Below are positions 18,940 through 27,754 of a DNA stretch of 64,000 bases, in pieces. This DNA comes from Aquimarina muelleri DSM 19832 (GTDB lineage Bacteria; Bacteroidota; Bacteroidia; Flavobacteriales; Flavobacteriaceae), in assembly GCF_000430665.1 (NCBI RefSeq), contig NZ_AUML01000004.1:62001-126000 (forward strand), given 5' to 3'. Numbering within the stretch: position 1 is the first letter of the stretch; each line of letters starts with the position of its first letter. Position numbers and translations under genes: made by a program. The notes beneath the pieces are model-generated. The model worked only from the letters and a program-made list of their open reading frames with translations, ran no database searches and was not told where the DNA came from.

Positions 18940-18989
18940 AATCAGAGGGCGTTGAAAAATCCCCTTAATGAATTAGTATAGAAAGAAAT

Positions 18990-19028
18990 AAAAAGGAGTA
19001 AAAATCATAGTATTTTTTGCTCCTTTTT
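18990..19028 (+). terminator. terminator of the rimP-nusA-infB operon
   Basis: AAAAAGGAG (18990-18998) pairs with CTCCTTTTT (19020-19028), with further A-T pairs inside, and the 3' arm runs into a long T tract. Confidence 0.8.
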
Positions 19029-19659
19029 TTAGTGTGTGAATACTGGTCAAGAAGATTTTGAAATTTTGTTATAGAAACAAAAAAATCTATTTAGGGTGTA
19101 TATGATCTAATCCTCTCCCAAGGAAAATTTTCTCAGAAAAATTAACTAATTGATTGGTTTCATCTTTGTTTACTGAAGTCATAAATAAGGATTACCCAAA
19201 TAATGGGAGTAATACAGGAAATTCTATTCAGATGTGGGATACCTGATGAATATTAAGCTATTTTTTGTGCCTGTTGTTAGTTATAACTTGATTTTCATTT
19301 CTAAGCGAGTTAGACGCCTTAAAACAGAGTATGTTCTATTGGTATTGTATCTCTCTATTTAAGTGAGAAAGAGTCTTTTTTTATTTACCTAGTATTTTTG
19401 GATTTGTAGAGGCAATAAACGTTCTTTTAAAGCACTTTTTACAACTTTCCAATATAAAATATTCCGTATTCTAAGTCTTTACTCTCTAATGTATTTTGAA
19501 GTCGAATAGGTATTCATGAATTTTACGATGATCTTTAAAAAGAAAGACTATTTGTTTTTTTAGAATTCATTGTACTAACCTTTTGTTTTTAGTTAATTGT
19601 AACATGTATTGCAACTTGCTTATATACGTTTACATGTCTTTTTAATAAAATATTTTGAT

Positions 19660-19954
19660 TTATAATTTAATGTAAAATGATATTTGGTTGTCGCTCTTAT
19701 AAAAGATCTTGATCACCTTTTTAATATATCTTTTTCTAATTAGATTTTTTTTAATTCTTTTCGAAGTGAACGAAGTTCTTGTTATTCAATGCGGAGTTCT
19801 TTTTTACAGATAAATCTTCTGATTTCTTATCGTATTTCCGTTACCAACTGTTTAAATCATATTCTTCACTAAGTTCTTTTAAATTTTGACCTGATTTTAA
19901 AAGCTTTACAATTATTCCTTTTGGATCATTATTATCTAATCGTTTTACGGTAAT
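19660..19954 (-). pseudogene. decayed IS3-family transposase OrfA
   Basis: Reading the minus strand from 19954 gives DPKGIIVKLLKSGQNLKEL and SEEYDLNSW, then a stop and RKYDKKSEDL; after a frameshift the next frame gives ELRIE-stop-QELRSLRKELKKI-stop-LEKDILKKVIKIF and YKSDNQ. This is the helix-turn-helix plus leucine-zipper layout of IS3/IS150-type OrfA (QELRxLxKELKKxxxERDILKKAxxIF). At least three stops and one frameshift show that it is dead. No start codon and no intact terminal repeats were found. It is the only insertion-sequence trace in the window. Confidence 0.75.
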
Positions 19955-20049
19955 TCAAATGTATTATTAATTATATGGGTCATCTAAAATTGTAACAATA
20001 AAGTAGGTTGCTCTAATTGATTAATAAAACTTGAAAAATTAAGATAAAA

Positions 20050-20101
20050 ATTACTTGCTGATTATAATGATTTTCTTAAATGATTGTAATCAGCAAGTAA
20101 T
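20050..20101. repeat. 19-bp inverted repeat
   Basis: Arms 20050-20068 and 20083-20101 pair over 19 bp (15 perfect plus four with one G-T pair) around a 14-nt loop. It sits in the decayed region. It may be a former terminator or the end of a lost element; no gene abuts it. Confidence 0.5.
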
Positions 20102-20163
20102 TTGTAATTAATCTCTGATGTTTATTAGTGCCTATTAACTGTGAAAGAAAAAAACTTAAAAAA

Positions 20164-20197
20164 ATAAAAGGTAGTAATGTACATTACTACCTTTTAT
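20164..20197 (-). terminator. perfect 34-nt palindrome, terminator of the SPOR gene
   Basis: Bases 20164-20197 are a perfect palindrome centred at 20180/20181. On the minus strand the hairpin is followed by CTTTTATTTTTTTT-like sequence, so it probably ends the SPOR-domain gene transcript, whose stop lies 50 bases upstream. Confidence 0.7.
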
Positions 20198-20246
20198 TGT
20201 GTCTGCTTTTGCAGTGATTATTCAGGATGTTAGATGTTTTAAAAAA

Positions 20247-20711
20247 TTAACTTTTTTCGGGTTTAAATATAAATGCGTTTGGAAATTTAGTGTGTATTTC
20301 TTTTAAAGCCCTATCTGCTTCAAGCCTAGTTCGGTAATTCCCGATCCACACCTTGTAATTAGGGGTTTCCCATTGGATAGTAGAATCCCACTCTGTAAAG
20401 GCGTCTTTTGATGCTTTTACAATTTCATTAGCTTTATTTAAACTTCCATAATATAGTTGGATCTTATAACGATCGCTAAATTCTCCATCTTTTTCCATCT
20501 TAGATTTTATGTCTAAAAGCATTTTTATTCTTGGATCTTGGTTGACGGTAACAGAGGCTTCTGGCCTTGGAGTCATATTTACAGAAACAAAATTGTTTTG
20601 ATTTGGGGTTTCTGAAGTGATATTTGGGTTGTCTTGCGCAGTTAAATGATTGGAAGCTATTAGATAAAAGCTAAATATAAAAATATAGTTTCTGGTGTTT
20701 AACATTCTCAT
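20247..20711 (-). CDS. exported SPOR-domain protein
   Basis: 154 residues. An N-terminal signal peptide (hydrophobic segment about 10-25 ending LTAQ) is followed by an Asn/Thr-rich linker and a C-terminal SPOR domain (about 80-150): RYKIQLYYGSLNKANEIV opens it and YKVWIGNYRTRLEADRAL closes the repeat. SPOR domains bind glycan strands lacking stem peptides, so a periplasmic peptidoglycan-binding role is likely. A -7-like TACCTTTG on the minus strand (20729-20736) lies just upstream, giving a very short leader. Divergent from the actA operon. Confidence 0.85.
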   Translation of the reverse strand: MRMLNTRNYIFIFSFYLIASNHLTAQDNPNITSETPNQNNFVSVNMTPRPEASVTVNQDPRIKMLLDIKSKMEKDGEFSDRYKIQLYYGSLNKANEIVKASKDAFTEWDSTIQWETPNYKVWIGNYRTRLEADRALKEIHTKFPNAFIFKPEKS

Positions 20712-20811
20712 TACAAATTGATTTGATGCAAAGGTATAGTTTAATAACTCAAGATTATAAAAAAATATTATTTAGAATTATTATAAATTAACAGTTAACA
20801 GTAATCTAACA

Positions 20812-20842
20812 TTTCTAAAATCGACTTATTATAGTACTTTTG
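20812..20842 (+). promoter_or_regulatory. probable promoter of the act-cox operon
   Basis: TTTC (20812-20815), 19-nt spacer, TACTTTTG (20835-20842). The -7 element matches TAnnTTTG; the -33 element is one base off. Initiation near 20849 gives a leader of about 85 nt before actA. Confidence 0.5.
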
Positions 20843-20933
20843 TCGTCGAATTAAAAGTGTTGGTTTTGTGTCTTTTCATAAGATATAGATAAAAAACCAT
20901 ACCAAAAATAAGACGATAATTCTACTTGATAAT

Positions 20934-22259
20934 ATGAAACAGGTGAAACACCGAAATTCAGCCTCTAAAATCCTAATTCTAGGAACTGTTTTTTTATTTA
21001 CTTTTTTTACTCCTGTTTTTGGACAGGACGAAGCAGCTGTTGACGCCGCTGTGGTAACTGAAGCTTCATCTGGAGGAGATGTAGCGAAAGGAGAAGAGTT
21101 GTTTAAGTCTCTTTGTGCTGCTTGTCATAAACGATATAAGAAAATGACAGGTCCTGCTCTTTTTGGGGTAGAAGATAAATACGAAAGAGAATGGATATAT
21201 TCTTGGATAAAGAATAGTGCAGCTATGATCGCTTCTGGTGATTCACAAGCTATTGCTATTTATGAAGAATATAACAAGACAGCGATGAATGCATTTCCGC
21301 AGTTGTCGAATACAGATATTGATAATATCATAGCTTATGTGATGGTTCCTAAAGCAGATCCGCCAGCACCAGTATCTGGTGCAGAAGGTAATGCTGCTGT
21401 TTCAGGATCAGGAGCAGGAGTTTCTACGAATGTTATTCTTGCAATTTTAGCTTTAGTGTTCTTAATGCTGATGGTAGTTTTATTTTTGGTAAATAAAACA
21501 CTTAGAAGCTTTGCTGAAGCTAATAATGTCGAATTGCCTATAGAAGAAAAGAGAACTCCAATATGGAAAGCATTTGTTCAAAATCAATTTTTAGTGCTTG
21601 TAACGGCAGTATTCTTATTATTGGCTAGTGGTTATTTTGTATATGGTTATTTTATGCAAGTAGGAGTCGATCAAGGATATCAGCCTGTTCAACCAATACA
21701 TTATTCACATAAAATTCATGCAGGAGATAATCAAATAGAATGTAAATATTGTCATTCTTCAGCTAGGGTTAGTAAGACATCAGGAATCCCTTCTCTTAAT
21801 GTTTGTATGAACTGTCATAAGTCTATAAGCGAAGTGGCAGATGCTACAGCGACAGAGGAGTATTCTAAAGAATTTTATGATGGTGAAATTCAAAAGTTAT
21901 ATAAAGCAACAGGATGGGATCCTGATACGCAGTCGTATACTGGTAAAACAGAACCTGTTAAGTGGGTGCGTATACATAATCTACCTGATTTCGCATACTT
22001 TAACCATTCTCAGCATGTAAGTGTTGCAGGAGTAGAGTGTCAGACATGTCATGGTCCTGTAGAAGAAATGGAAATTATGTATCAACATGCGCCACTTACA
22101 ATGGGGTGGTGTATTAATTGTCACAGAGAAACTAATGTGAAAGTTGCAGATAATAAATATTACGAGAAGATTCATAAAGAACTTTCTAAGAAATATGGTG
22201 TGGATCAGCTAACAGCTGCTCAAATGGGTGGTCTGGAATGTGGTAAATGCCATTATTAA
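20934..22259 (+). CDS. actA: alternative complex III subunit ActA, hexaheme c-type cytochrome
   Basis: 441 residues with six CxxCH heme sites: C61-H65, C270-H274, C291-H295, C369-H373, C393-H397 and C436-H440. The N-terminal part (about 45-138) is a class I cytochrome c domain ending in a methionine-containing MNAFPQLSNTDIDNIIAY motif. Two membrane segments follow (about 166-187 and 216-240), then the pentaheme domain typical of ActA. The family forms the electron-exit side of the quinol:cytochrome c/oxidase oxidoreductase that replaces the bc1 complex. First gene of actABCDEF-coxBA. A signal/anchor segment precedes the first heme. Confidence 0.93.
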   Translation: MKQVKHRNSASKILILGTVFLFTFFTPVFGQDEAAVDAAVVTEASSGGDVAKGEELFKSLCAACHKRYKKMTGPALFGVEDKYEREWIYSWIKNSAAMIASGDSQAIAIYEEYNKTAMNAFPQLSNTDIDNIIAYVMVPKADPPAPVSGAEGNAAVSGSGAGVSTNVILAILALVFLMLMVVLFLVNKTLRSFAEANNVELPIEEKRTPIWKAFVQNQFLVLVTAVFLLLASGYFVYGYFMQVGVDQGYQPVQPIHYSHKIHAGDNQIECKYCHSSARVSKTSGIPSLNVCMNCHKSISEVADATATEEYSKEFYDGEIQKLYKATGWDPDTQSYTGKTEPVKWVRIHNLPDFAYFNHSQHVSVAGVECQTCHGPVEEMEIMYQHAPLTMGWCINCHRETNVKVADNKYYEKIHKELSKKYGVDQLTAAQMGGLECGKCHY

Positions 22260-22320
22260 TAATAAAAAAATTGTTTTCCATTACTGGAAAAATATAGTAA
22301 GAAGCTAATATCAATTATAT

Positions 22321-25300
22321 ATGTCATCAAACAAGAAATACTGGAAAAGTGTTGAAGAGCTAAACGAAAATAGCTCTATTGTTGAGACGCTACAACAAAA
22401 TGAGTTCGTAAAGGAAATTCCTACGGATGAATTTTTAGGTGATAAATCATCGTTAGAAAATTCATCGACAACACGTCGTGATTTTCTTAAGTATGTAGGT
22501 TTTAGTACTGCAGCTGCATCTTTAGCAGCATGTGAAGGACCTGTTAAAAAATCGATACCCTATGTAGTTCAGCCAGAGAGGATAGTTCCTGGTGTGGCAA
22601 ACTACTATGCTACTACAATTGCTGATGGGTTTGATTTTGCTAGTGTTTTAATAAAAACAAGAGAAGGTCGTCCTATTAAAGTAGAAAATAATAATCTTGC
22701 CTCATCTAATGGAGATGCTAATGCAAGAGTACATGCTTCGGTATTATCTCTATATGATAGCTCTCGTCTTCAAGGTCCTAAAAAAGGTAATGAAGATGTT
22801 AGCTGGGATGTTTTGGATAAAGAAGTTATAGCAAAACTAAATAGTATTGGAGGTAAGCAAATAGTTTTATTAACTCAAACTTATGCGAGTCCATCTACTT
22901 CAAAATTAATTTCTGAATTCAAAACAAAATACCAAAATGTTAAGCATGTAGTATATGATGCAATATCTAACTCAGAGGCTTTAGATGCATATCAAGCAAT
23001 GTTTGGAGAAAGAGCGCTTGCAGATTATGATTTTTCTAAAGCTAATACTATTGTAAGTGTAGGAGCTGACTTTTTGGGAGATTGGCAAGGAGGAGGATAT
23101 GATAGCGGGTATGCTAAAGGACGTGTTCCTAAAAACGGAAAAATGTCTAAGCATATTCAGTTTGAGGCAAATATGTCTTTGTCTGGAGCTAATGCAGATA
23201 AAAGAATACAGGCTACCCCTTCACAACAAAAACAAGTATTAGCTGCTCTTTATAAGTATGTAACAGGAGCAGGGACCAAAGGAGCTTTAGACTCTAAGTT
23301 AGATGCAGAAGTAGTTAGTGCAGCTAAACAAATTCAAAAAGCAGGAAGTAATGCTGTAGTGATATCTGGAATTCAGGATATTGATGCGCAACTTGTTGTT
23401 TTAGAAATAAACAAAGCAATACAAAGTAAAGCTTTTAACCAAAATACACCACGTACTATACGTCAAGGAGATGCTAAAGCAGTCGCTCAATTGGTTAAAG
23501 ATATGAATGCTGGACGTGTTGGAGCATTATTGATTGCTGGAGTAAATCCAGTATATACTTTGCCTAATGCAAATGAGTTTAAATCTGGTCTTGAAAAAGT
23601 AGACCTTTCAGTTGCATTTACTATGCATAACGATGCAACTGGAGAGTTGTGTAATTATATAGCTGTAACTCCACACTATTTAGAATCTTGGGGAGATGTA
23701 GAGCTTAAAAAAGGTAGTTATAGTTTAATGCAACCTACTATAAGACCTTTGTTTGATACAAGACAGTTTCAAGAAACTTTATTAAAGTGGACAGATAATT
23801 CATCTTCTTATGATGAGTACATAAAAAGTGCATGGACAGGAATTTTAGGAGGTACTTCTTGGAATCAAGCTTTGCATGATGGGGTATTGATAAAACCTAG
23901 TCTTCCGAAACAAGGGTTGGTAGATGCTATAGAAATTTCAGAAGGAGATACTCCAGAAGTAGTTGCTACATCAATTTCTACAGGAACCGATGTTAATGCG
24001 GCTGCAAGAAGACTTTCTATTGCAAAATCGAATGGTTTAGAACTTACATTATATATAAAAACCTCTCTTGGAGATGGGCAACAGGCTAATAACCCTTGGT
24101 TACAAGAAATGCCTGATCCAATTACCAGAACTTCTTGGGATAACTATTTAACGGTTTCTAAAGCAGATGCAGAGCAGTTAGGTTTAACTAACGAAAATGT
24201 AGCTAATGGAGCTTTAAATGGTAGTTATGCTAAAGTTACAGCAGCAGGAAAAGAAGTTGTTGTACCTGTGATCATTCAACCAGGGCAAGCCAAAGGCTCT
24301 GTTGGTTTAGCTTTAGGGTATGGTAAGTCTAAAGGACTTAAACAAGAAATGAATGTAGGAGTAAATGCATATCCATTATATCAAAACCTTAATGCAGTAC
24401 AAGAGGTTTCGATTACAGCAGCAGAAGGAACCCATGAGTTTGCATGTGTACAACTGCATAATACATTAATGGGTCGTGGAGATATTGTAAAGGAAACTAC
24501 GTTAGAGGTATTTAATACAAAAGATAAGCGCGAGTGGAATGCAGTTCCCGTAGTAAGTAAAAATCATATAGAATATGAGGTTACTTCACCAGAAGTAGAT
24601 CTTTGGGATTCGTTTGATAGATCTATAGGACATCATTTTAATCTTTCTATAGATTTAAATGCTTGTACAGGATGTGGTGCTTGTGTTATAGCTTGTCATG
24701 CAGAAAACAATGTGCCAGTTGTTGGTAAATCAGAAATACGAAGATCCCGCGATATGCATTGGTTACGTATCGATCGTTATTACTCTTCACAAGATAGTTT
24801 TAAGGGAGATAATGAGAAGAAAAATAATATTTCAGGATTAGGAAGTTCTTTATCCGAGTTTGGAGAAATGGAAAACCCTTCAGATAATCCTCAGGTAGTA
24901 TTTCAGCCAGTAATGTGTCAGCATTGTAATCATGCTCCTTGTGAAACAGTTTGTCCAGTTGCGGCAACATCACATGGTAGACAAGGGCAAAATCATATGG
25001 CGTACAATCGTTGTGTAGGGACAAGATATTGTGCTAATAACTGCCCTTATAAAGTACGTAGGTTTAACTGGTTCTTGTATAATAACAATGACGAGTTTGA
25101 TTATCATATGAATAATGACTTAGGTAGAATGGTTCTTAACCCAGATGTAACTGTACGTTCCAGAGGGGTAATGGAAAAATGTTCTATGTGTATCCAAATG
25201 ACTCAAAAAACTATTTTGGATGCAAAACGAGAAGGTAGAGAAGTAAAAGATGGAGAATTCCAAACAGCTTGTTCTGCAGCTTGTTCATCAGGTGCTATGG

Positions 25301-25440
25301 TATTTGGTGATATTAATGATAAGAGTAGTGAAGTAGCTAAACTTAAAGAGGATGATCGTATGTATCACTTACTGGAGCATGTAGGTACAAAGCCTAATGT
25401 AATTTATCATACCAAAGTAAGAAATACTACAGAAGCCTAA
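22321..25440 (+). CDS. actB: alternative complex III subunit ActB, molybdopterin-like plus iron-sulfur subunit
   Basis: 1039 residues. After a 50-residue cytoplasmic-type leader comes a twin-arginine motif (R52-R53 in TRRDFLK) and a lipobox LAAC with Cys71, so it is probably Tat-exported and lipidated. The central part resembles molybdopterin oxidoreductases but, as in the family, is expected to lack the cofactor. The C-terminal part has four cysteine clusters for Fe-S centres: CTGCGACVIAC, CQHCNHAPCETVC, CVGTRYCANNC and CSMC with a distant TACSAAC. It relays electrons within the complex. Second gene of the operon. Confidence 0.95.
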   Translation: MSSNKKYWKSVEELNENSSIVETLQQNEFVKEIPTDEFLGDKSSLENSSTTRRDFLKYVGFSTAAASLAACEGPVKKSIPYVVQPERIVPGVANYYATTIADGFDFASVLIKTREGRPIKVENNNLASSNGDANARVHASVLSLYDSSRLQGPKKGNEDVSWDVLDKEVIAKLNSIGGKQIVLLTQTYASPSTSKLISEFKTKYQNVKHVVYDAISNSEALDAYQAMFGERALADYDFSKANTIVSVGADFLGDWQGGGYDSGYAKGRVPKNGKMSKHIQFEANMSLSGANADKRIQATPSQQKQVLAALYKYVTGAGTKGALDSKLDAEVVSAAKQIQKAGSNAVVISGIQDIDAQLVVLEINKAIQSKAFNQNTPRTIRQGDAKAVAQLVKDMNAGRVGALLIAGVNPVYTLPNANEFKSGLEKVDLSVAFTMHNDATGELCNYIAVTPHYLESWGDVELKKGSYSLMQPTIRPLFDTRQFQETLLKWTDNSSSYDEYIKSAWTGILGGTSWNQALHDGVLIKPSLPKQGLVDAIEISEGDTPEVVATSISTGTDVNAAARRLSIAKSNGLELTLYIKTSLGDGQQANNPWLQEMPDPITRTSWDNYLTVSKADAEQLGLTNENVANGALNGSYAKVTAAGKEVVVPVIIQPGQAKGSVGLALGYGKSKGLKQEMNVGVNAYPLYQNLNAVQEVSITAAEGTHEFACVQLHNTLMGRGDIVKETTLEVFNTKDKREWNAVPVVSKNHIEYEVTSPEVDLWDSFDRSIGHHFNLSIDLNACTGCGACVIACHAENNVPVVGKSEIRRSRDMHWLRIDRYYSSQDSFKGDNEKKNNISGLGSSLSEFGEMENPSDNPQVVFQPVMCQHCNHAPCETVCPVAATSHGRQGQNHMAYNRCVGTRYCANNCPYKVRRFNWFLYNNNDEFDYHMNNDLGRMVLNPDVTVRSRGVMEKCSMCIQMTQKTILDAKREGREVKDGEFQTACSAACSSGAMVFGDINDKSSEVAKLKEDDRMYHLLEHVGTKPNVIYHTKVRNTTEA

Positions 25441-25477
25441 TTAACTAAATAAAGAATCAATTCAATTATAAAGGATT

Positions 25478-27205
25478 ATGTCTCATTACGAAGCACCTAT
25501 AAGAAAACCTTTAGTAACCGGTGATAAAACATACCACGATGTAACTTTGGATGTTGTAGCAGCGGTAGAAGGTAAAGCAAATAAATCTTGGTGGATTGTC
25601 TTTTCTATCTCACTTATTGCTTTCCTTTGGGGGATAGGGTGTATTATTTACACTGTATCTACAGGGATAGGAACCTGGGGATTAAACAAAACAGTAGGAT
25701 GGGCGTGGGATATCACCAACTTTGTTTGGTGGGTAGGTATCGGTCACGCAGGAACTCTGATTTCTGCAGTATTATTGTTATTCCGTCAGAAATGGAGAAT
25801 GGCAATTAACCGTTCTGCAGAAGCAATGACAATTTTTGCAGTTGTTCAAGCAGGATTGTTTCCAATTATACACATGGGACGTCCATGGTTAGCTTATTGG
25901 GTATTACCAATTCCTAATCAATTTGGATCGCTATGGGTAAATTTTAACTCCCCATTATTATGGGATGTATTTGCAATCTCTACATATCTTTCTGTATCGC
26001 TGGTTTTCTGGTGGACAGGGTTACTACCAGATTTTGCAATGATCAGAGACCGTGCAATTACACCGTTTAATAAAAAAATATATAGCTTACTTTCATTTGG
26101 ATGGAGTGGTAGAGCAAAAGATTGGCAACGTTTTGAAGAAGTATCTTTAGTCCTTGCTGGTTTAGCGACACCATTAGTACTTTCTGTGCATACAATTGTA
26201 TCCTTTGACTTTGCAACATCTGTAATACCTGGATGGCATACTACGATATTTCCACCTTATTTTGTTGCAGGAGCTGTTTTTTCTGGATTTGCAATGGTAA
26301 ACACCCTTCTTATTATAATGAGAAAAGTGTCTAATCTAGAAAACTATATTACTATATTACATATAGAACTTATGAATATTGTAATTATGATCACAGGTTC
26401 TATTGTTGGGGTAGCATATATTACAGAGCTTTTTGTAGCTTGGTATTCTGGAGTAGAATATGAACAATATGCATTCTTAAACAGAGCAACGGGTCCTTAT
26501 TGGTGGGCATATTGGGCAATGATGACTTGTAATGTTTTTTCTCCACAGTTTATGTGGTTCCCTAAGCTTAGAAGAAGTATCATGTTCTCTTTCTTTATAT
26601 CTATTGTTGTGAATATAGGGATGTGGTTTGAGCGTTTTGTAATTATAGTAACATCATTGCATAGGGATTATTTACCGTCTTCATGGACTATGTTCTCACC
26701 AACATTTGTAGATATAGGTATATTTATTGGTACAATAGGATTCTTTTTTGTACTATTCTTATTATATGCAAGAAGTTTCCCTGTAATAGCTCAAGCAGAG
26801 GTAAAATCTATATTGAAATCTTCTGGAGAAAAATACAAGAAACTTAGAGAAGCAGGAATTGATCATAGAGATGAATTACCAAAAGTTAAACTTATAGTTA
26901 CTGATGAAACAGAAACAATAGTAGAACCTAAAACAGAGGTAAAACAAGAAGATATAAATAGTTTGTTAGGAAATTTAGGAACATTCGATGCTTCTACAGA
27001 AACAGCAGACGATCTTAAACAAGTAAATGGTATCGGACCAGTAATGGAAAAGAAACTAAATGAACTTGGAATATTCACTTTTGGTCAAGTAAGTAAAATG
27101 ACTAAAACCGAGTACGATTTATTAGATAATATCACTGGATCTTTTCCTGGTAGAGCACAACGTGATGATTGGGCAGGTCAGGCAGAAAAACTTAAAAATA
27201 ACTAG
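25478..27205 (+). CDS. actC: alternative complex III subunit ActC, NrfD-like quinol-binding membrane protein with a helix-hairpin-helix tail
   Basis: 575 residues. The first 450 or so form the NrfD/PsrC-type bundle of about ten membrane helices that binds menaquinol (segments such as WWVGIGHAGTLISAVLLLF). The rest is a cytoplasmic extension: a charged linker, then about 65 residues (511-575) reading LKQVNGIGPVMEKKLNELGI and TFGQVSKMTKTEYDLL, a helix-hairpin-helix domain of the kind usually linked to nucleic acid binding. The tail is in frame, ends at the normal stop, and the next gene starts 5 bases later, so it is not an assembly artefact visible here. Role of the tail unknown. Confidence 0.93.
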   Translation: MSHYEAPIRKPLVTGDKTYHDVTLDVVAAVEGKANKSWWIVFSISLIAFLWGIGCIIYTVSTGIGTWGLNKTVGWAWDITNFVWWVGIGHAGTLISAVLLLFRQKWRMAINRSAEAMTIFAVVQAGLFPIIHMGRPWLAYWVLPIPNQFGSLWVNFNSPLLWDVFAISTYLSVSLVFWWTGLLPDFAMIRDRAITPFNKKIYSLLSFGWSGRAKDWQRFEEVSLVLAGLATPLVLSVHTIVSFDFATSVIPGWHTTIFPPYFVAGAVFSGFAMVNTLLIIMRKVSNLENYITILHIELMNIVIMITGSIVGVAYITELFVAWYSGVEYEQYAFLNRATGPYWWAYWAMMTCNVFSPQFMWFPKLRRSIMFSFFISIVVNIGMWFERFVIIVTSLHRDYLPSSWTMFSPTFVDIGIFIGTIGFFFVLFLLYARSFPVIAQAEVKSILKSSGEKYKKLREAGIDHRDELPKVKLIVTDETETIVEPKTEVKQEDINSLLGNLGTFDASTETADDLKQVNGIGPVMEKKLNELGIFTFGQVSKMTKTEYDLLDNITGSFPGRAQRDDWAGQAEKLKNN

Positions 27206-27209
27206 AAGT

Positions 27210-27749
27210 ATGGCATCAAAAGTTATACATGCATTATATATCGATGACGACATCCTGATGGATGCTGTTAAGAAAGTTCGTGCAGAGCATTATCATATCG
27301 AAGAGGTATATACTCCTTTTCCAGTTCATGGACTAGATAAAGCAATGGGGTTACCTCATACAAGATTGGCAATTACAGCATTTATGTATGGATGTGTTGG
27401 TTTAACAGTAGCGATTACAATGATGAATTATATCATGATTGAAGACTGGCCACAAGATATAGGTGGTAAGCCAAGTTTTAGCTATTTAGAAAACATGCCA
27501 GCCTTTGTGCCGATTATGTTTGAACTTACCGTGTTTTTTGCAGCGCATTTAATGGTAATTACTTTTTATATGAGAAGTAAATTATGGCCATTTAAAAAAG
27601 CTGAAAATCCTGATGTAAGAACTACTGATGATCATTTTTTGATGGAAGTTAATGCAAGTAATCATGATGTAGAACAGCTTACCAACTTTTTAGGAGATAC
27701 TGGTGCAGTAGAAATAAAAATAATAGATAAGGAAGAAGATAACCATTAG
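27210..27749 (+). CDS. actD: alternative complex III subunit ActD (DUF3341)
   Basis: 179 residues from the ATG at 27210 (MASKVIHALYIDDD). An in-frame ATG at 27162 would overlap actC by 44 bases and adds no conserved residues, so the later start is preferred. Two membrane helices (about 50-75 and 100-125) are flanked by soluble ends, the DUF3341 layout with YTPFPVHGLDKAMGL as family motif. ActD is a structural membrane subunit without cofactors. Fourth gene of the operon, 5 bases before actE. Confidence 0.92.
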   Translation: MASKVIHALYIDDDILMDAVKKVRAEHYHIEEVYTPFPVHGLDKAMGLPHTRLAITAFMYGCVGLTVAITMMNYIMIEDWPQDIGGKPSFSYLENMPAFVPIMFELTVFFAAHLMVITFYMRSKLWPFKKAENPDVRTTDDHFLMEVNASNHDVEQLTNFLGDTGAVEIKIIDKEEDNH

Positions 27750-27754
27750 TAATA

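Larger units (their letters stand above)
19040..20160. other. gene-poor region with decayed coding remnants, 1.1 kb
   Basis: No intact gene on either strand. The minus strand contains the broken transposase described separately, with weaker similarity to an IS3 OrfB start around 19390-19600 (for example KRTFIAST near 19410, and KDHRKIHEYL near 19500). A plus-strand stretch near 19185-19240 reads PNNGSNTGNSIQMWDT before two stops and may be another gene fragment that I cannot identify. A strong hairpin lies at 20050-20101. Confidence 0.6.

Noticed and set aside
19185..19370. Plus-strand fragments PNNGSNTGNSIQMWDT and MNIKLFFVPVVSYN
   Set aside because: Each ends in stops within 40 codons and neither matches a family I know; kept only as a note for the decayed region.
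27162..27209. Earlier start for ActD inside actC
   Set aside because: It would overlap the actC frame by 44 bases and the added residues have no conserved character; ATG at 27210 fits the usual operon spacing.
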